Positions 27,259 to 35,369 of a DNA stretch of 64,000 nt are shown here, piece by piece. Position 1 is the stretch's first letter; every line of letters starts with the position of its first letter. This DNA is from Pannonibacter carbonis (GTDB lineage: Bacteria > Pseudomonadota > Alphaproteobacteria > Rhizobiales > Stappiaceae): the NCBI RefSeq assembly GCF_003012935.1, contig NZ_PUDR01000004.1, positions 124,001 to 188,000 of the forward strand, written 5' to 3'. A model generated the notes under the pieces. The model had not been told where the DNA came from and searched no databases. It saw nothing but the letters and a program-made list of their open reading frames with translations. The translations under genes and the position numbers were made by a program.

Positions 27259-27860
27259 GCCACCCTCCCCCAGTGCTTGAGCGCGCGCCAGACCGACCGC
27301 TCAAGCGCAAACCGTTCGATGGGAACCGAACCGCCGGCGCCGAGCGAGCGAGCCATGCTCTGGTCCCGGTACTGGAAGCCGCACTTCACCAGCACCCGCC
27401 GCGAGGCCGCGTTGGTGACCCGGCAGTCCGCCAGCAACTCACGCATCTCTCCCTGGGCAAACGCATGGTCGACGAGCATCTGCAGGGCTTCCGTCGCAAA
27501 GCCCTGGCCCCAGAAGGGCTCGCCCAGCCAGTAGCCGACCTGAACCGGACCGCCAGGCTCGAGCGCCGACCAGGTGGCCTGACCGATCAGCCGGCCGGTG
27601 GTGGCCATGCGGATGGCAAAGCTGGCATGGGTGGAATTGAGAACGGCGCTGCGCTGAACCATCCGCCGCGCGTCTTCCAGCGAGAACGGATGCGGCATGG
27701 TCGCCAGATGCGAGGCAATTTTTCGGTTGTTGGCGAGAAACACGATGTCTGCCAGATCGTCCGTTCGCGGCAGGTCGAGCCGCACGCGGACACCTTCCTG
27801 CGGCATCACGGCCGCACCGAGACAACTTTCGTCGAGATATCCTTCGCTTTCGAGAACCAT
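27255..27860 (-). CDS. GNAT N-acetyltransferase (RimJ/RimL type), third of three
   Basis: 201 residues; a roughly 20-residue extra N-terminus precedes the GNAT core (VRLDLPRTDDLADIVFLANN), with the acetyl-CoA loop QVGYWLGEPFWGQGFATEAL and ASRRVLVKCGFQYRDQ. It is the first gene of the GNAT-GNAT-GNAT-obgE-proBA run and is separated from rpmA by a strong terminator. Start is the ATG at 27858-27860; a later start just before the core is possible. Confidence 0.88.
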   Translation of the reverse strand: MVLESEGYLDESCLGAAVMPQEGVRVRLDLPRTDDLADIVFLANNRKIASHLATMPHPFSLEDARRMVQRSAVLNSTHASFAIRMATTGRLIGQATWSALEPGGPVQVGYWLGEPFWGQGFATEALQMLVDHAFAQGEMRELLADCRVTNAASRRVLVKCGFQYRDQSMARSLGAGGSVPIERFALERSVWRALKHWGRVA

Positions 27861-27882
27861 GGCTTCCTCCGGTCAAAGTGAA

Positions 27883-27918
27883 ATGAAAAAAGGGGAGATG
27901 GCGTCCCATCTCCCCTTT
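27883..27918 (-). terminator. Rho-independent terminator after rplU-rpmA
   Basis: Perfect 13-base arms (27889-27901 and 27906-27918, AAAGGGGAGATGG) around a 4-base loop, followed on the minus strand by a T-run. It sits 68 bases after the rpmA stop, separating the ribosomal operon from the GNAT-obgE run. Confidence 0.9.
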
Positions 27919-27985
27919 AACTTTGAACGGATCTTTCGAGCCGCCGGGTCGATTAGGACGCCGGCGATCGATGATGCACTCGGCG

Positions 27986-28255
27986 TTACTCCGCTGCTAC
28001 CGCTACCGGCAGCACGTTGATGGTGGTTCGGCCGTTGGATTTCGGCTGGAATACAACTTTACCTTCGACGGTTGCGAAGATGGTGTGGTCCTTGCCCATG
28101 CCAACGCCGGTGCCCGGATGCCAGGTGGTGCCGCGCTGACGCGCGATAATGTTGCCCGGAATCACAGCTTCGCCGCCGAACTTCTTGATGCCCAGACGGC
28201 GGCCTGCGGAATCGCGGCCGTTACGGGACGAGCCACCTGCTTTTTTGTGTGCCAT
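27986..28255 (-). CDS. rpmA: 50S ribosomal protein bL27
   Basis: 89 residues beginning [16 protein letters not shown] with the conserved bL27 core [19 protein letters not shown] and [20 protein letters not shown]. Its flexible N-terminus reaches the peptidyl transferase centre. Located 49 bases after rplU and ended by a clear terminator, the universal rplU-rpmA pairing. Confidence 0.99.
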   Translation of the reverse strand: MAHKKAGGSSRNGRDSAGRRLGIKKFGGEAVIPGNIIARQRGTTWHPGTGVGMGKDHTIFATVEGKVVFQPKSNGRTTINVLPVAVAAE

Positions 28256-28304
28256 GACGAAACTCCTCGTCTTTGCTGTTCAGTTGGAACCGAAGTGGCG
28301 GCGA

Positions 28305-28676
28305 TTACTCGCCAGCAGCTTCCTCGGCCTTTGCCTTCTTCGCCTTCTTCGCCGGCTTTGCGTCGCCGGTCACGATGCCAGTCACCTTCACGAGGGTGTA
28401 GGCCTGACGATGACCGTTGCGACGACGCGAGTTCTGGCGGCGGCGCTTCTTGAAAATGATGATCTTGCGGTTGCGGGCCTGATCGACCACTTCCGCAGTC
28501 ACGGTGGCGCCGGCCACGAAGGGCGCGCCAACGGTGGTTTCCTCGCCATTACCGAGCATCAGGACCTCTTCAAAGGTCACGATGGAGCCGGCTTCGGCGT
28601 CGAGCTTTTCGACCTTCAGAAGGTCATCCTGGGCGACGGTGTACTGCTTACCGCCAGTCTTGATCACTGCGAACAT
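28305..28676 (-). CDS. rplU: 50S ribosomal protein bL21
   Basis: 123 residues starting [16 protein letters not shown], with [17 protein letters not shown], the bL21 signature, and a Lys/Ala/Glu-rich C-terminal tail (from about residue 104) that extends the usual 103-residue protein and is common in alphaproteobacteria. The ATG at 28676 is set by the family; longer in-frame sequence upstream is leader. An AGGA lies upstream. Confidence 0.99.
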   Translation of the reverse strand: MFAVIKTGGKQYTVAQDDLLKVEKLDAEAGSIVTFEEVLMLGNGEETTVGAPFVAGATVTAEVVDQARNRKIIIFKKRRRQNSRRRNGHRQAYTLVKVTGIVTGDAKPAKKAKKAKAEEAAGE

Positions 28677-29272
28677 GTCTCGCACGTCCTTTTTTTCGTT
28701 CTGATGACGTATCCGAAACCCTGGTCCGGCAGTCAGATATCCATCGACGCCGCAGCGCGACGCGTCCGGGACCTGATTTTCGGGAGCTTTCAGGCGCTGC
28801 CGATCCAGCGGCAGAAACCTCAAAGGCCAGAGTTGCGAACAGCCGACCGCCTGGGCACACGTCTCCCAGTCCATCGAGCGGTTGCTGTATACCCCCGGGA
28901 AGCCGCCGAAGTCAACGCGCTTTTGCCTTCGCCGCCAAAGAGTCCTGCAACGCTGATCGCCTGGCCAGACCCGCATATGGCCCGCCTTTACCTAAGCCGC
29001 CAGCAGCCGATCAACCTGCGGCCAGCGAGCAACCGGAAGGTCGACGAAAGGCCGGCCACGTGAATATTTCACGGAAAGGATCGGGGACCTGGCCGCCTTA
29101 CACCGTGCCAAAAACATCCTGTCGGCAGAAAATACCGCGTTCGGCCAAGGCATTGCACCCACAACCCGGACGCCGAAACTTATCCCGCAAAATTCCGAAA
29201 TTGCCTCTTGCGGGCCTGAAAGCCCTTGTCTATGTTCCGCGCCACTTGAGACCCATTCATCTTGAGTGCCGC
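28677..29272. other. Non-coding interval between rplU and tRNA-Ser
   Basis: No reading frame here has recognisable similarity on either strand. The first part must contain the rplU-rpmA promoter and leader; the minus-strand leader has an A-run followed by AGGA close to the rplU start. The part nearest the tRNA should hold its promoter. I could not define boxes or a leader structure. Confidence 0.5.
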
Positions 29273-29362
<90 letters not shown>

Positions 29363-29437
29363 TTATCTGTCTTTGCGCATCCGTCCGCGCCGACACCGCG
29401 CGTGGCTTAGGGTTTGAACGTTGTTCCTCACCCTCGG

Positions 29438-29677
29438 TCATTCTTTCTTCCTAGTTTTCCCAAACATCTGCGCGAGCAGCTCCTCGGAACGGCGAATGCC
29501 TTCAGGGGTGAGCGTGACGGACTTTGCGGTGTTGACCGGGTTCTCGATGAACCCTTGCTGATGCAAGCGGCTCAATGTGTCCCAGTCGAAGCTTTTCCAG
29601 GCACGATTGCCATCATGCAAGGTGAGGGACAACAGGCCAAGAACGGCCGCGTCTACCCTATCCTCGTCGAGTTCCAT
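29438..29677 (-). CDS. DUF6429-like small protein
   Basis: 79 residues, soluble: MELDEDRVDAAVLGLLSLTL then RAWKSFDWDTLSRLHQQGFI and SVTLTPEGIRRSEELLAQMF. The pattern (a winged-helix-like body with a basic tail) matches my recollection of the DUF6429 family, small proteins common in proteobacteria with no known function. The ATG at 29677 follows GGAG by a suitable distance; the longer start at 29704 lacks a Shine-Dalgarno. Isolated between tRNA-Ser and the CMAH-like gene. Confidence 0.7.
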   Translation of the reverse strand: MELDEDRVDAAVLGLLSLTLHDGNRAWKSFDWDTLSRLHQQGFIENPVNTAKSVTLTPEGIRRSEELLAQMFGKTRKKE

Positions 29678-30029
29678 GGCAGTTTCTCCATCTGTCCGGT
29701 CCATCCGGTACCACTATTCGTCAATCCCCGGCCTGACCTGAGTGCTGCGATGCAGAAGCATCACCAACTGCGGGTTCAACCGCAAAAGGCTGGTTGAAAC
29801 GCATGGCGACAGAGGCCTCAGCCTGCTGGCTTCCGCGAAAATTTAGCAAGTCCCGCACAACTTGACCGCATAGGAATTGCTGCTCACTTGAACGGCAGCA
29901 CCCGCAAGGCCCATACTGAATCCATGTCGGTGTTGCCCGGTCCGCGCGGTTTGCGTCCGGCCTTGCACACGAGCTGTAAAAAATCAGCTGCCGAGTTTGT
30001 TCACCCCTGTCCAAATGGGCTTCTGAACC
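29678..30029. other. Intergenic region upstream of the CMAH-like gene
   Basis: 352 bases without a supportable gene on either strand. It must hold the promoter of the CMAH-like gene and that of the small minus-strand gene. No repeat, tRNA or clear operator was seen. The start of the CMAH-like gene has only a weak Shine-Dalgarno. Confidence 0.4.
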
Positions 30030-31733
30030 ATGTCCGCCAGTCATCCCTTTGCCGCCTTCCGCCGGGAACCTGCTGACTTCCGTGACCATGTCACCGAACA
30101 TGACCTGGTGCCGGGCGAACTCGGCGAGGGCCTGACAAATCATGAAGACTGGTTTGTCTGGCGGAGCGGACATGAAGTCCGGATTTATGACCGGATCTGC
30201 GACCACAACGGCGGCCGGCTGATCTTCAACAACAACCGCATTTCCTGCCCGATGCACGGCTGGAACCTGGATCCGGCAAGCGGCCGCTACCTGAATGTCG
30301 ACTGTGCCAAAACTCCGGTGCTCGCCGCCAGAGTTGAGGACCCTCAGGCACCCTTGCGGTTCGAGCTGCGCAAACCGTCCCGGCAGCTGACGGGGTTTAC
30401 GCGGTCCATTCCGGTCGAGGTCGAGTTTCTCAACCACGCCTGCCTGCTGATCCGCGCACCGGGGATCTGTTTTGCCACCGATCCCTGGCTCCTTGGCCCG
30501 GCCTTTTGCAATGGCTGGTGGCTGAGCCTGCCCTCCCCGGTCGATGCCCTGGAGCGGATCAACGCCTGCGACTTCCTGTTCATCTCGCACAATCACCCGG
30601 ACCACCTGCACCGGGAGACGCTGGAACAGGTCAGGCGGGACATGCCGATCCTGACACCCGCGTTCAGTTCAGGGTCAACAGAACGCTATCTGCGCGATCT
30701 CGGCTTTGCCGATATCCGCACCGAAGGCTTCGATACCCGCCTTGTCGACGACGTCAATGAAGTGGCGCTCTCCATTCTCAAAAGCGGCGATTTCCGAGAT
30801 GACAGTGGCCTGTTGCTGGAGATTGGCGGCTTTTCAGCCCTGCTTGCCGTGGATGCGAATTTCATCGATTTTCACCGGTTTCCGGAGGCGGTCACGCTCT
30901 ATGCGTCGTCCTTTGCCAGCGGGGCCAGCGGCTTTCCGTTGTGTTTCGACAATTATAGCGACGAGGAAAAGCAGGGCATCGTCACGCGCAACCGGAACGT
31001 GGCCCGCTACAGCAACACGCAGATCCTGTCACGCATGCGCCCTCAGGCGTTCCTGCCCTATGCCGGTTTCTTCAGCGAGGCGGCCACGCGGGATGATTAC
31101 ATCCGGACAAACAACAGGAAGAACTCCGTTGCCAGCTACGCGGGGCCTTGCAGTGACAACGGCGTGGAGTTGCTCGACGTGACAAGCCGCAACAGGTTCC
31201 TGTTCGCGGGCAACATGCTCATCGAGCAGGGGAAGTTGGGCGTTGCCGAGATGCCGCCGGCTGATGTTGACACCTATCTGATGGCGGCTGCGGCCGACTA
31301 CAGCGACCTCAGCCCGGACGAGGTCGAAACCTATTTCATGGAATCGGACTTCCGGCGCGCCCTCAACCTGTGCGTCCGGCTCACGGACGATGACTTCGAG
31401 GCCGGAGACGAGGCCTATTATTGCCGCTTCGGGCCAGAAGGGCCGGAACACGTCAAGGCACTCGACCGGCAAGGCTATGAGGCCCTGCTGGAACAACTTG
31501 ACACCTATCTGTCGATCCGGATCCGCCGCGCCGAGTTTATCCGCGTGATCCGGCTCGGGTTGCCCTGGGAAGATCTGTCCATTGGCTTCCAATGCCGGGT
31601 CAAACGGCAGCCGAATGTCTATCATTCCGACTTCTGGTACCATTTCTCCAATGTCTATGTGAACGATCGGGTGCGCCGCGAGTCGCTGAACTGCGATGCC
31701 TGCCTGAGGCTGCAACACGAATTTGTGGTGTGA
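30030..31733 (+). CDS. CMP-N-acetylneuraminate hydroxylase (CMAH)-like Rieske/MBL-fold protein
   Basis: 567 residues, about the length of mammalian CMAH (577 in mouse, from memory). Domains: Rieske 2Fe-2S (about 20-115) with ligands Cys57-x-His59 and Cys73-x2-His76; metallo-beta-lactamase fold (about 130-400) with SHNHPDH at 186-192. Segments agree closely with my memory of CMAH: DPWLLGPAFCNGWWL, ASGFPLCF, FLPYAGFF and the C-terminal GLPWEDLSIGFQ, then YHSDFWYHF. CMAH hydroxylates CMP-Neu5Ac to CMP-Neu5Gc using cytochrome b5 electrons. No sialic acid genes are in the window, so the substrate may be a different sugar nucleotide. Likely co-transcribed with the methyltransferase four bases downstream. 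Confidence 0.85.
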   Translation: MSASHPFAAFRREPADFRDHVTEHDLVPGELGEGLTNHEDWFVWRSGHEVRIYDRICDHNGGRLIFNNNRISCPMHGWNLDPASGRYLNVDCAKTPVLAARVEDPQAPLRFELRKPSRQLTGFTRSIPVEVEFLNHACLLIRAPGICFATDPWLLGPAFCNGWWLSLPSPVDALERINACDFLFISHNHPDHLHRETLEQVRRDMPILTPAFSSGSTERYLRDLGFADIRTEGFDTRLVDDVNEVALSILKSGDFRDDSGLLLEIGGFSALLAVDANFIDFHRFPEAVTLYASSFASGASGFPLCFDNYSDEEKQGIVTRNRNVARYSNTQILSRMRPQAFLPYAGFFSEAATRDDYIRTNNRKNSVASYAGPCSDNGVELLDVTSRNRFLFAGNMLIEQGKLGVAEMPPADVDTYLMAAAADYSDLSPDEVETYFMESDFRRALNLCVRLTDDDFEAGDEAYYCRFGPEGPEHVKALDRQGYEALLEQLDTYLSIRIRRAEFIRVIRLGLPWEDLSIGFQCRVKRQPNVYHSDFWYHFSNVYVNDRVRRESLNCDACLRLQHEFVV

Positions 31734-31737
31734 GCGA

Positions 31738-32445
31738 ATGACCGATGATGCCAAGCAACTGGAATGGGACGATGCCTACCGCCGGGGCGACAACTTCCTG
31801 TTCTATCCCAATGAGGAGGTGCTGCGCTTCTTTGCCCGCCATGTTGCCAAGCGGACCGGTGTTTCCGAGGTGAGTTTTCGTGAGGGCTTCAGTTCCTCAA
31901 GCCGTGTGCTCGATTTCGGCTGCGGGATAGGGCGTCATGTGCGCTTCCTGCTTGACCTCGCGCTTGACGGCGTTGGCATCGACCTGTCGTCCGAAGCCAT
32001 AGCGGTCGGCCGGCGCTGGCTGGTCGAGGCCGGCTATGGCGATGCGGCGGGACGCCTGACGGTCGGAGACGGGCGCGATTTGCCCTATCCTGCTGCCTCC
32101 TTTGATGTTGCCGTGGCGCATGGCGTTCTTGATTCGATGCCTTTCGATATCGCGCTTGCCTGTGTTGCCGATCTGGCCCGGGTGATCCGGCCCGGCGGTC
32201 TGTTCTACCTTGACCTGATCAGCGGCGATGACAGTGACTGTGAACCCGGCTTTTCAGGCGAACTGATCGTGGACAAGGCACATGAGCGTGGCACGATTCA
32301 AAGTTACTTTGACGAGGCGAAGCTCTGCCGGTTGCTGGACGGACGCTTTGCAATACGTGAGCTTGTTTTCGTGCGTCGGGCCGTCCTGACGACCTCAAGC
32401 CATGGCAGCCGATACCACGTCATTGCCGAGCGCCTGCCCGACTGA
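31738..32445 (+). CDS. Class I SAM-dependent methyltransferase
   Basis: 235 residues. Motif I VLDFGCGIGRH at 57-67 (SAM-binding), acidic end of strand 2 near VGIDLSSEA, and post-motif LARVIRPGGLFYLDLISGDD typical of Methyltransf_11/25-like enzymes. The N-terminal WDDAYRRGDNFLFYPNEEVLRFF resembles small-molecule methyltransferases of natural-product and surface-sugar pathways. The ATG at 31738 follows the CMAH-like stop by four bases, so the two are one unit and may act on the same compound. Acceptor unknown. Confidence 0.85.
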   Translation: MTDDAKQLEWDDAYRRGDNFLFYPNEEVLRFFARHVAKRTGVSEVSFREGFSSSSRVLDFGCGIGRHVRFLLDLALDGVGIDLSSEAIAVGRRWLVEAGYGDAAGRLTVGDGRDLPYPAASFDVAVAHGVLDSMPFDIALACVADLARVIRPGGLFYLDLISGDDSDCEPGFSGELIVDKAHERGTIQSYFDEAKLCRLLDGRFAIRELVFVRRAVLTTSSHGSRYHVIAERLPD

Positions 32446-32454
32446 ATACTCGAA

Positions 32455-32488
32455 GACTGGCCTGAGGGACTGGCCTGAGGGACTGGCC
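32455..32488. repeat. 13-bp tandem repeat after the methyltransferase gene
   Basis: The unit GACTGGCCTGAGG occurs twice in full and once for eight bases, starting ten bases after the methyltransferase stop. It is a simple local duplication with no obvious function. Confidence 0.7.
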
Positions 32489-33118
32489 AGAAGGACAAAG
32501 GGCTCCAAACCCTGACCCGCTTTGCTGGTCATGCCAGACTGCATCATGCGCTGGCGTCAACCTCCACATGTTTCATGTACACCCTCGCAAAATGCGCAGG
32601 TTATTGCGGAGCAAGGCAAGCAGCGGCGATTGAGCCACGTAAGCACTGCACGCAAGGTCAGCGGTTGTGACCGAAACATCTGCCTGCAAACACATCCGAA
32701 AATCCTGCCTCGATGACGAGGCAGTCCGCAGAACTTGTCCGTCTAAGCATTCTCGCTAGGGTCCGCGCTTCCGGTTACCTGCGCAACCGGCGGGCGCTGT
32801 CATTTCAGCCAAGGGCTCGGCTCGGCATTATTCCCTATGCTTTGAAAAACTCACCATACGGCAGTCTTAACTTTTTTGCATCGCATCATTGGGGTCTGAT
32901 TAAGAATTCAGAAACCATAATGATCATCGGATAATCATATTAAACTAGGATAACATACTTCAATTTACATAGACAATTTCTGCCTAGGCGAAATTTTCCT
33001 AGAGTTCCTTTTACTTTAACAGATCGATAACCTCGTTTATTGGATTCATTTTTACGTTTTGCGGCAAGTCTGCGTTAACGCTCAAGCCTTTCGGGCGGTA
33101 TTGCGAAAGTTCCGCATC
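32489..33118. promoter_or_regulatory. AT-rich upstream region of the cellulose operon
   Basis: About 630 bases without a supportable gene. The distal part contains an inverted repeat CCGGTT/AACCGG near 32772-32791; from about 32820 to 33060 the sequence is strongly AT-rich, as expected for a promoter region in this GC-rich genome. No c-di-GMP riboswitch pattern was recognised. It must carry the promoter of bcsA. Confidence 0.5.
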
Positions 33119-35368
33119 ATGGATTTGTTCAAACGTTTGATCCCCTGGCTCCTGTCAGCTGGACTGGTCGCTTTTCTGGTCACGCTGCCGCTGGGAACCC
33201 AGTCCCAACTGGTGCTGGGTCTCGTGCTCATTGCAGCGTTGCTGGCGGTCTGGCGGGTCTGGCGCGGTGCGAACCAGCGCATGATGATGATGTCGATCGG
33301 CACGCTGCTGGTGTTGCGTTACCTGTACTGGCGCGCGACCAGCACGCTGCCATCAATGAGCGACATGGCGGATTTCATTCCGGGTATGATCCTGTTCGCC
33401 GCCGAGCTGTTCTGCATCGGCATGTTGTTCATCAGCTTGTTCGTCGTGGCCAGCCCGCTGGAGCGGGCACCGGCTCGGCGCCTTTCTGATGAGGAGTTGC
33501 CGACCGTCGACGTGTTCATTCCGACCTACAACGAGGATGTCCATCTCCTGTCGGCGACGCTGGCGGCAGCGCGGGCGCTCGACTATCCGGCCGACAAGCT
33601 GAAGGTCTATCTGCTGGATGACGGCGGCACGGACCAGAAATGCACCCAGGATAACGTGATCGAGGCGGCAGCGGCCCGTCGGCGGCGGGCCGAGCTGATG
33701 TCCCTGTGCGCCGACCTTGGCGCGACCTATCTCACCCGGCAGAAAAACCTGTCCGCCAAGGCCGGCAACCTCAACAACGGCCTCGCCCATTCGACGGGTG
33801 AACTGGTGGTCGTGTTCGATGCCGACCATGCCCCGGTGCAGGAGTTCCTGCGTGAGACCGTTGGCCATTTCCGCGAGGATCCACGCCTTTTTCTGGTCCA
33901 GACGCCGCATTTCTTCCTCAACCCGGATCCTGTCGAGAAGAACCTGTCGACCTGGTTGCGAATGCCATCCGAGAACGAGATGTTCTACTCAGTCATCCAG
34001 CGCGGCCTGGACCGCTGGAACGCTGCGTTCTTCTGCGGCTCCGCGGCTGTCCTGCGCCGGGCGGCTCTGGTGGAGGCCGGCGGTTTCTCCGGTGTTTCCA
34101 TTACCGAAGATTGCGAGACGGCGCTTGAGCTGCATTCGCGCGGCTGGAACAGCCGTTATGTCGACCGGCCGATGATTGCCGGACTGCAACCTGAGACCTT
34201 CGCCTCGTTCATCGGCCAGCGCTCGCGCTGGTGCCGGGGCATGATGCAGATCCTGCTGCTGAAAACCCCCCTGCTGAAGCGCGGGCTCAGCCTGCCGCAG
34301 CGCGTCTGCTACCTGTCCTCGGCGCTGTTCTGGGCCTTCCCCTTCCCGCGCCTGACCTTCCTCGTGGCCCCGCTCCTGTTCATCTTCTTCGACCTGAAGA
34401 TCTTCATCGCCAATGGCCAGGAATTTGTCGCCTATGCGGTGACCTACCTGATCGCCAACATGATCCTGCAAAATTATCTGTACGGACGGGTGCGCTGGCC
34501 CTGGGTGTCAGAACTCTACGAGTACATCCAGTCGTTCTATCTGGCGCCTGCCATGTTGTCGGTATTGCTCAATCCGAAGAAGCCGAGCTTCAACGTGACG
34601 GAAAAGGGCGTGACCACGAACCGGGACTTCCTGTCGTCGCTCGCCACGCCCTATTTTGTCAGCTTTGCGGTGCTTGTGATCGCCATGGCCTTTGCGGGAT
34701 GGCGCTATGCAACGCAGACGCTCGACAATGATCTGCTGGTCGTGGTCTGCATCTGGAACGCCATCAATCTCGCCCTTGCGGCGGTCTCGCTGGGCGTTGT
34801 CTCCGAACGGTCCGAGCGGCGGCGCAACCAGCGCCTTGCCGTCCACAGGACAGGACGGCTGGACCTGCCCGGCGGCAGTCTGGCGGTGCATATCCAGGAT
34901 GCCTCGACGACGGGCGCGCGGGTCAAGCTGCTGACGCCGGGGGTTGATCTTCCGGCCGGCGAGGGCCTTCTGGTCGGCCGGCTGCATGTGGAGACGCTGG
35001 ATGGCCAGAGCGTGACAGGCGGCATCCCCGTCGCCGTCCGCCGCACCATTGCCGAACCGGACAGCCTCGCGGTCGGCCTGCAGTACCTGAAGCCGGCGCC
35101 GCATCACTACACCATCATCGCCGAGCTGATGTATGGCCAGGGCAAGCCCCTATCGGATTTCTGGAACCTGCGCCGTGCCGGCAAAGGCGTCCTGCGCGGC
35201 ACCTTGATGTTCCTGCGCATGTCGCTGGGCCAGACAATCCGCGGACTGCAGTTCGGATGGCTGGCAATGAACCGCACCGAAACGGCGGCAGCTGAACCGC
35301 CTGCGTCGCCGCCGCGCGGTGCCGAAGGCGGGGGCAAGGTTGCCGCATTCAAGACGGTGGAGGGATAA
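33119..35368 (+). CDS. bcsA: Cellulose synthase catalytic subunit (UDP-forming) with PilZ domain
   Basis: 749 residues. N-terminal membrane helices, GT2 domain with the catalytic series LLDDGG (about 165), VFDADHAP (about 235), ITEDCETAL (about 330) and the QxxRW motif QRSRWCRG (about 368), more membrane helices, then PilZ with RRNQR (about 569) and DASTTG (about 595). The PilZ motifs bind c-di-GMP and relieve autoinhibition. BcsA polymerises glucose from UDP-glucose and pushes the beta-1,4-glucan through the inner membrane. The ATG at 33119 is chosen since the family starts there. bcsB follows immediately. Confidence 0.97.
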   Translation: MDLFKRLIPWLLSAGLVAFLVTLPLGTQSQLVLGLVLIAALLAVWRVWRGANQRMMMMSIGTLLVLRYLYWRATSTLPSMSDMADFIPGMILFAAELFCIGMLFISLFVVASPLERAPARRLSDEELPTVDVFIPTYNEDVHLLSATLAAARALDYPADKLKVYLLDDGGTDQKCTQDNVIEAAAARRRRAELMSLCADLGATYLTRQKNLSAKAGNLNNGLAHSTGELVVVFDADHAPVQEFLRETVGHFREDPRLFLVQTPHFFLNPDPVEKNLSTWLRMPSENEMFYSVIQRGLDRWNAAFFCGSAAVLRRAALVEAGGFSGVSITEDCETALELHSRGWNSRYVDRPMIAGLQPETFASFIGQRSRWCRGMMQILLLKTPLLKRGLSLPQRVCYLSSALFWAFPFPRLTFLVAPLLFIFFDLKIFIANGQEFVAYAVTYLIANMILQNYLYGRVRWPWVSELYEYIQSFYLAPAMLSVLLNPKKPSFNVTEKGVTTNRDFLSSLATPYFVSFAVLVIAMAFAGWRYATQTLDNDLLVVVCIWNAINLALAAVSLGVVSERSERRRNQRLAVHRTGRLDLPGGSLAVHIQDASTTGARVKLLTPGVDLPAGEGLLVGRLHVETLDGQSVTGGIPVAVRRTIAEPDSLAVGLQYLKPAPHHYTIIAELMYGQGKPLSDFWNLRRAGKGVLRGTLMFLRMSLGQTIRGLQFGWLAMNRTETAAAEPPASPPRGAEGGGKVAAFKTVEG

Positions 35369-35369
35369 C

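Noticed and set aside
29721-30611. 296-codon minus-strand frame over the CMAH-like 5' end
   Set aside because: Antisense to the Rieske domain; no family similarity and no Shine-Dalgarno.
32489-33118. c-di-GMP riboswitch before bcsA
   Set aside because: No GEMM-type conserved core was recognised; c-di-GMP control is already explained by the PilZ domain.
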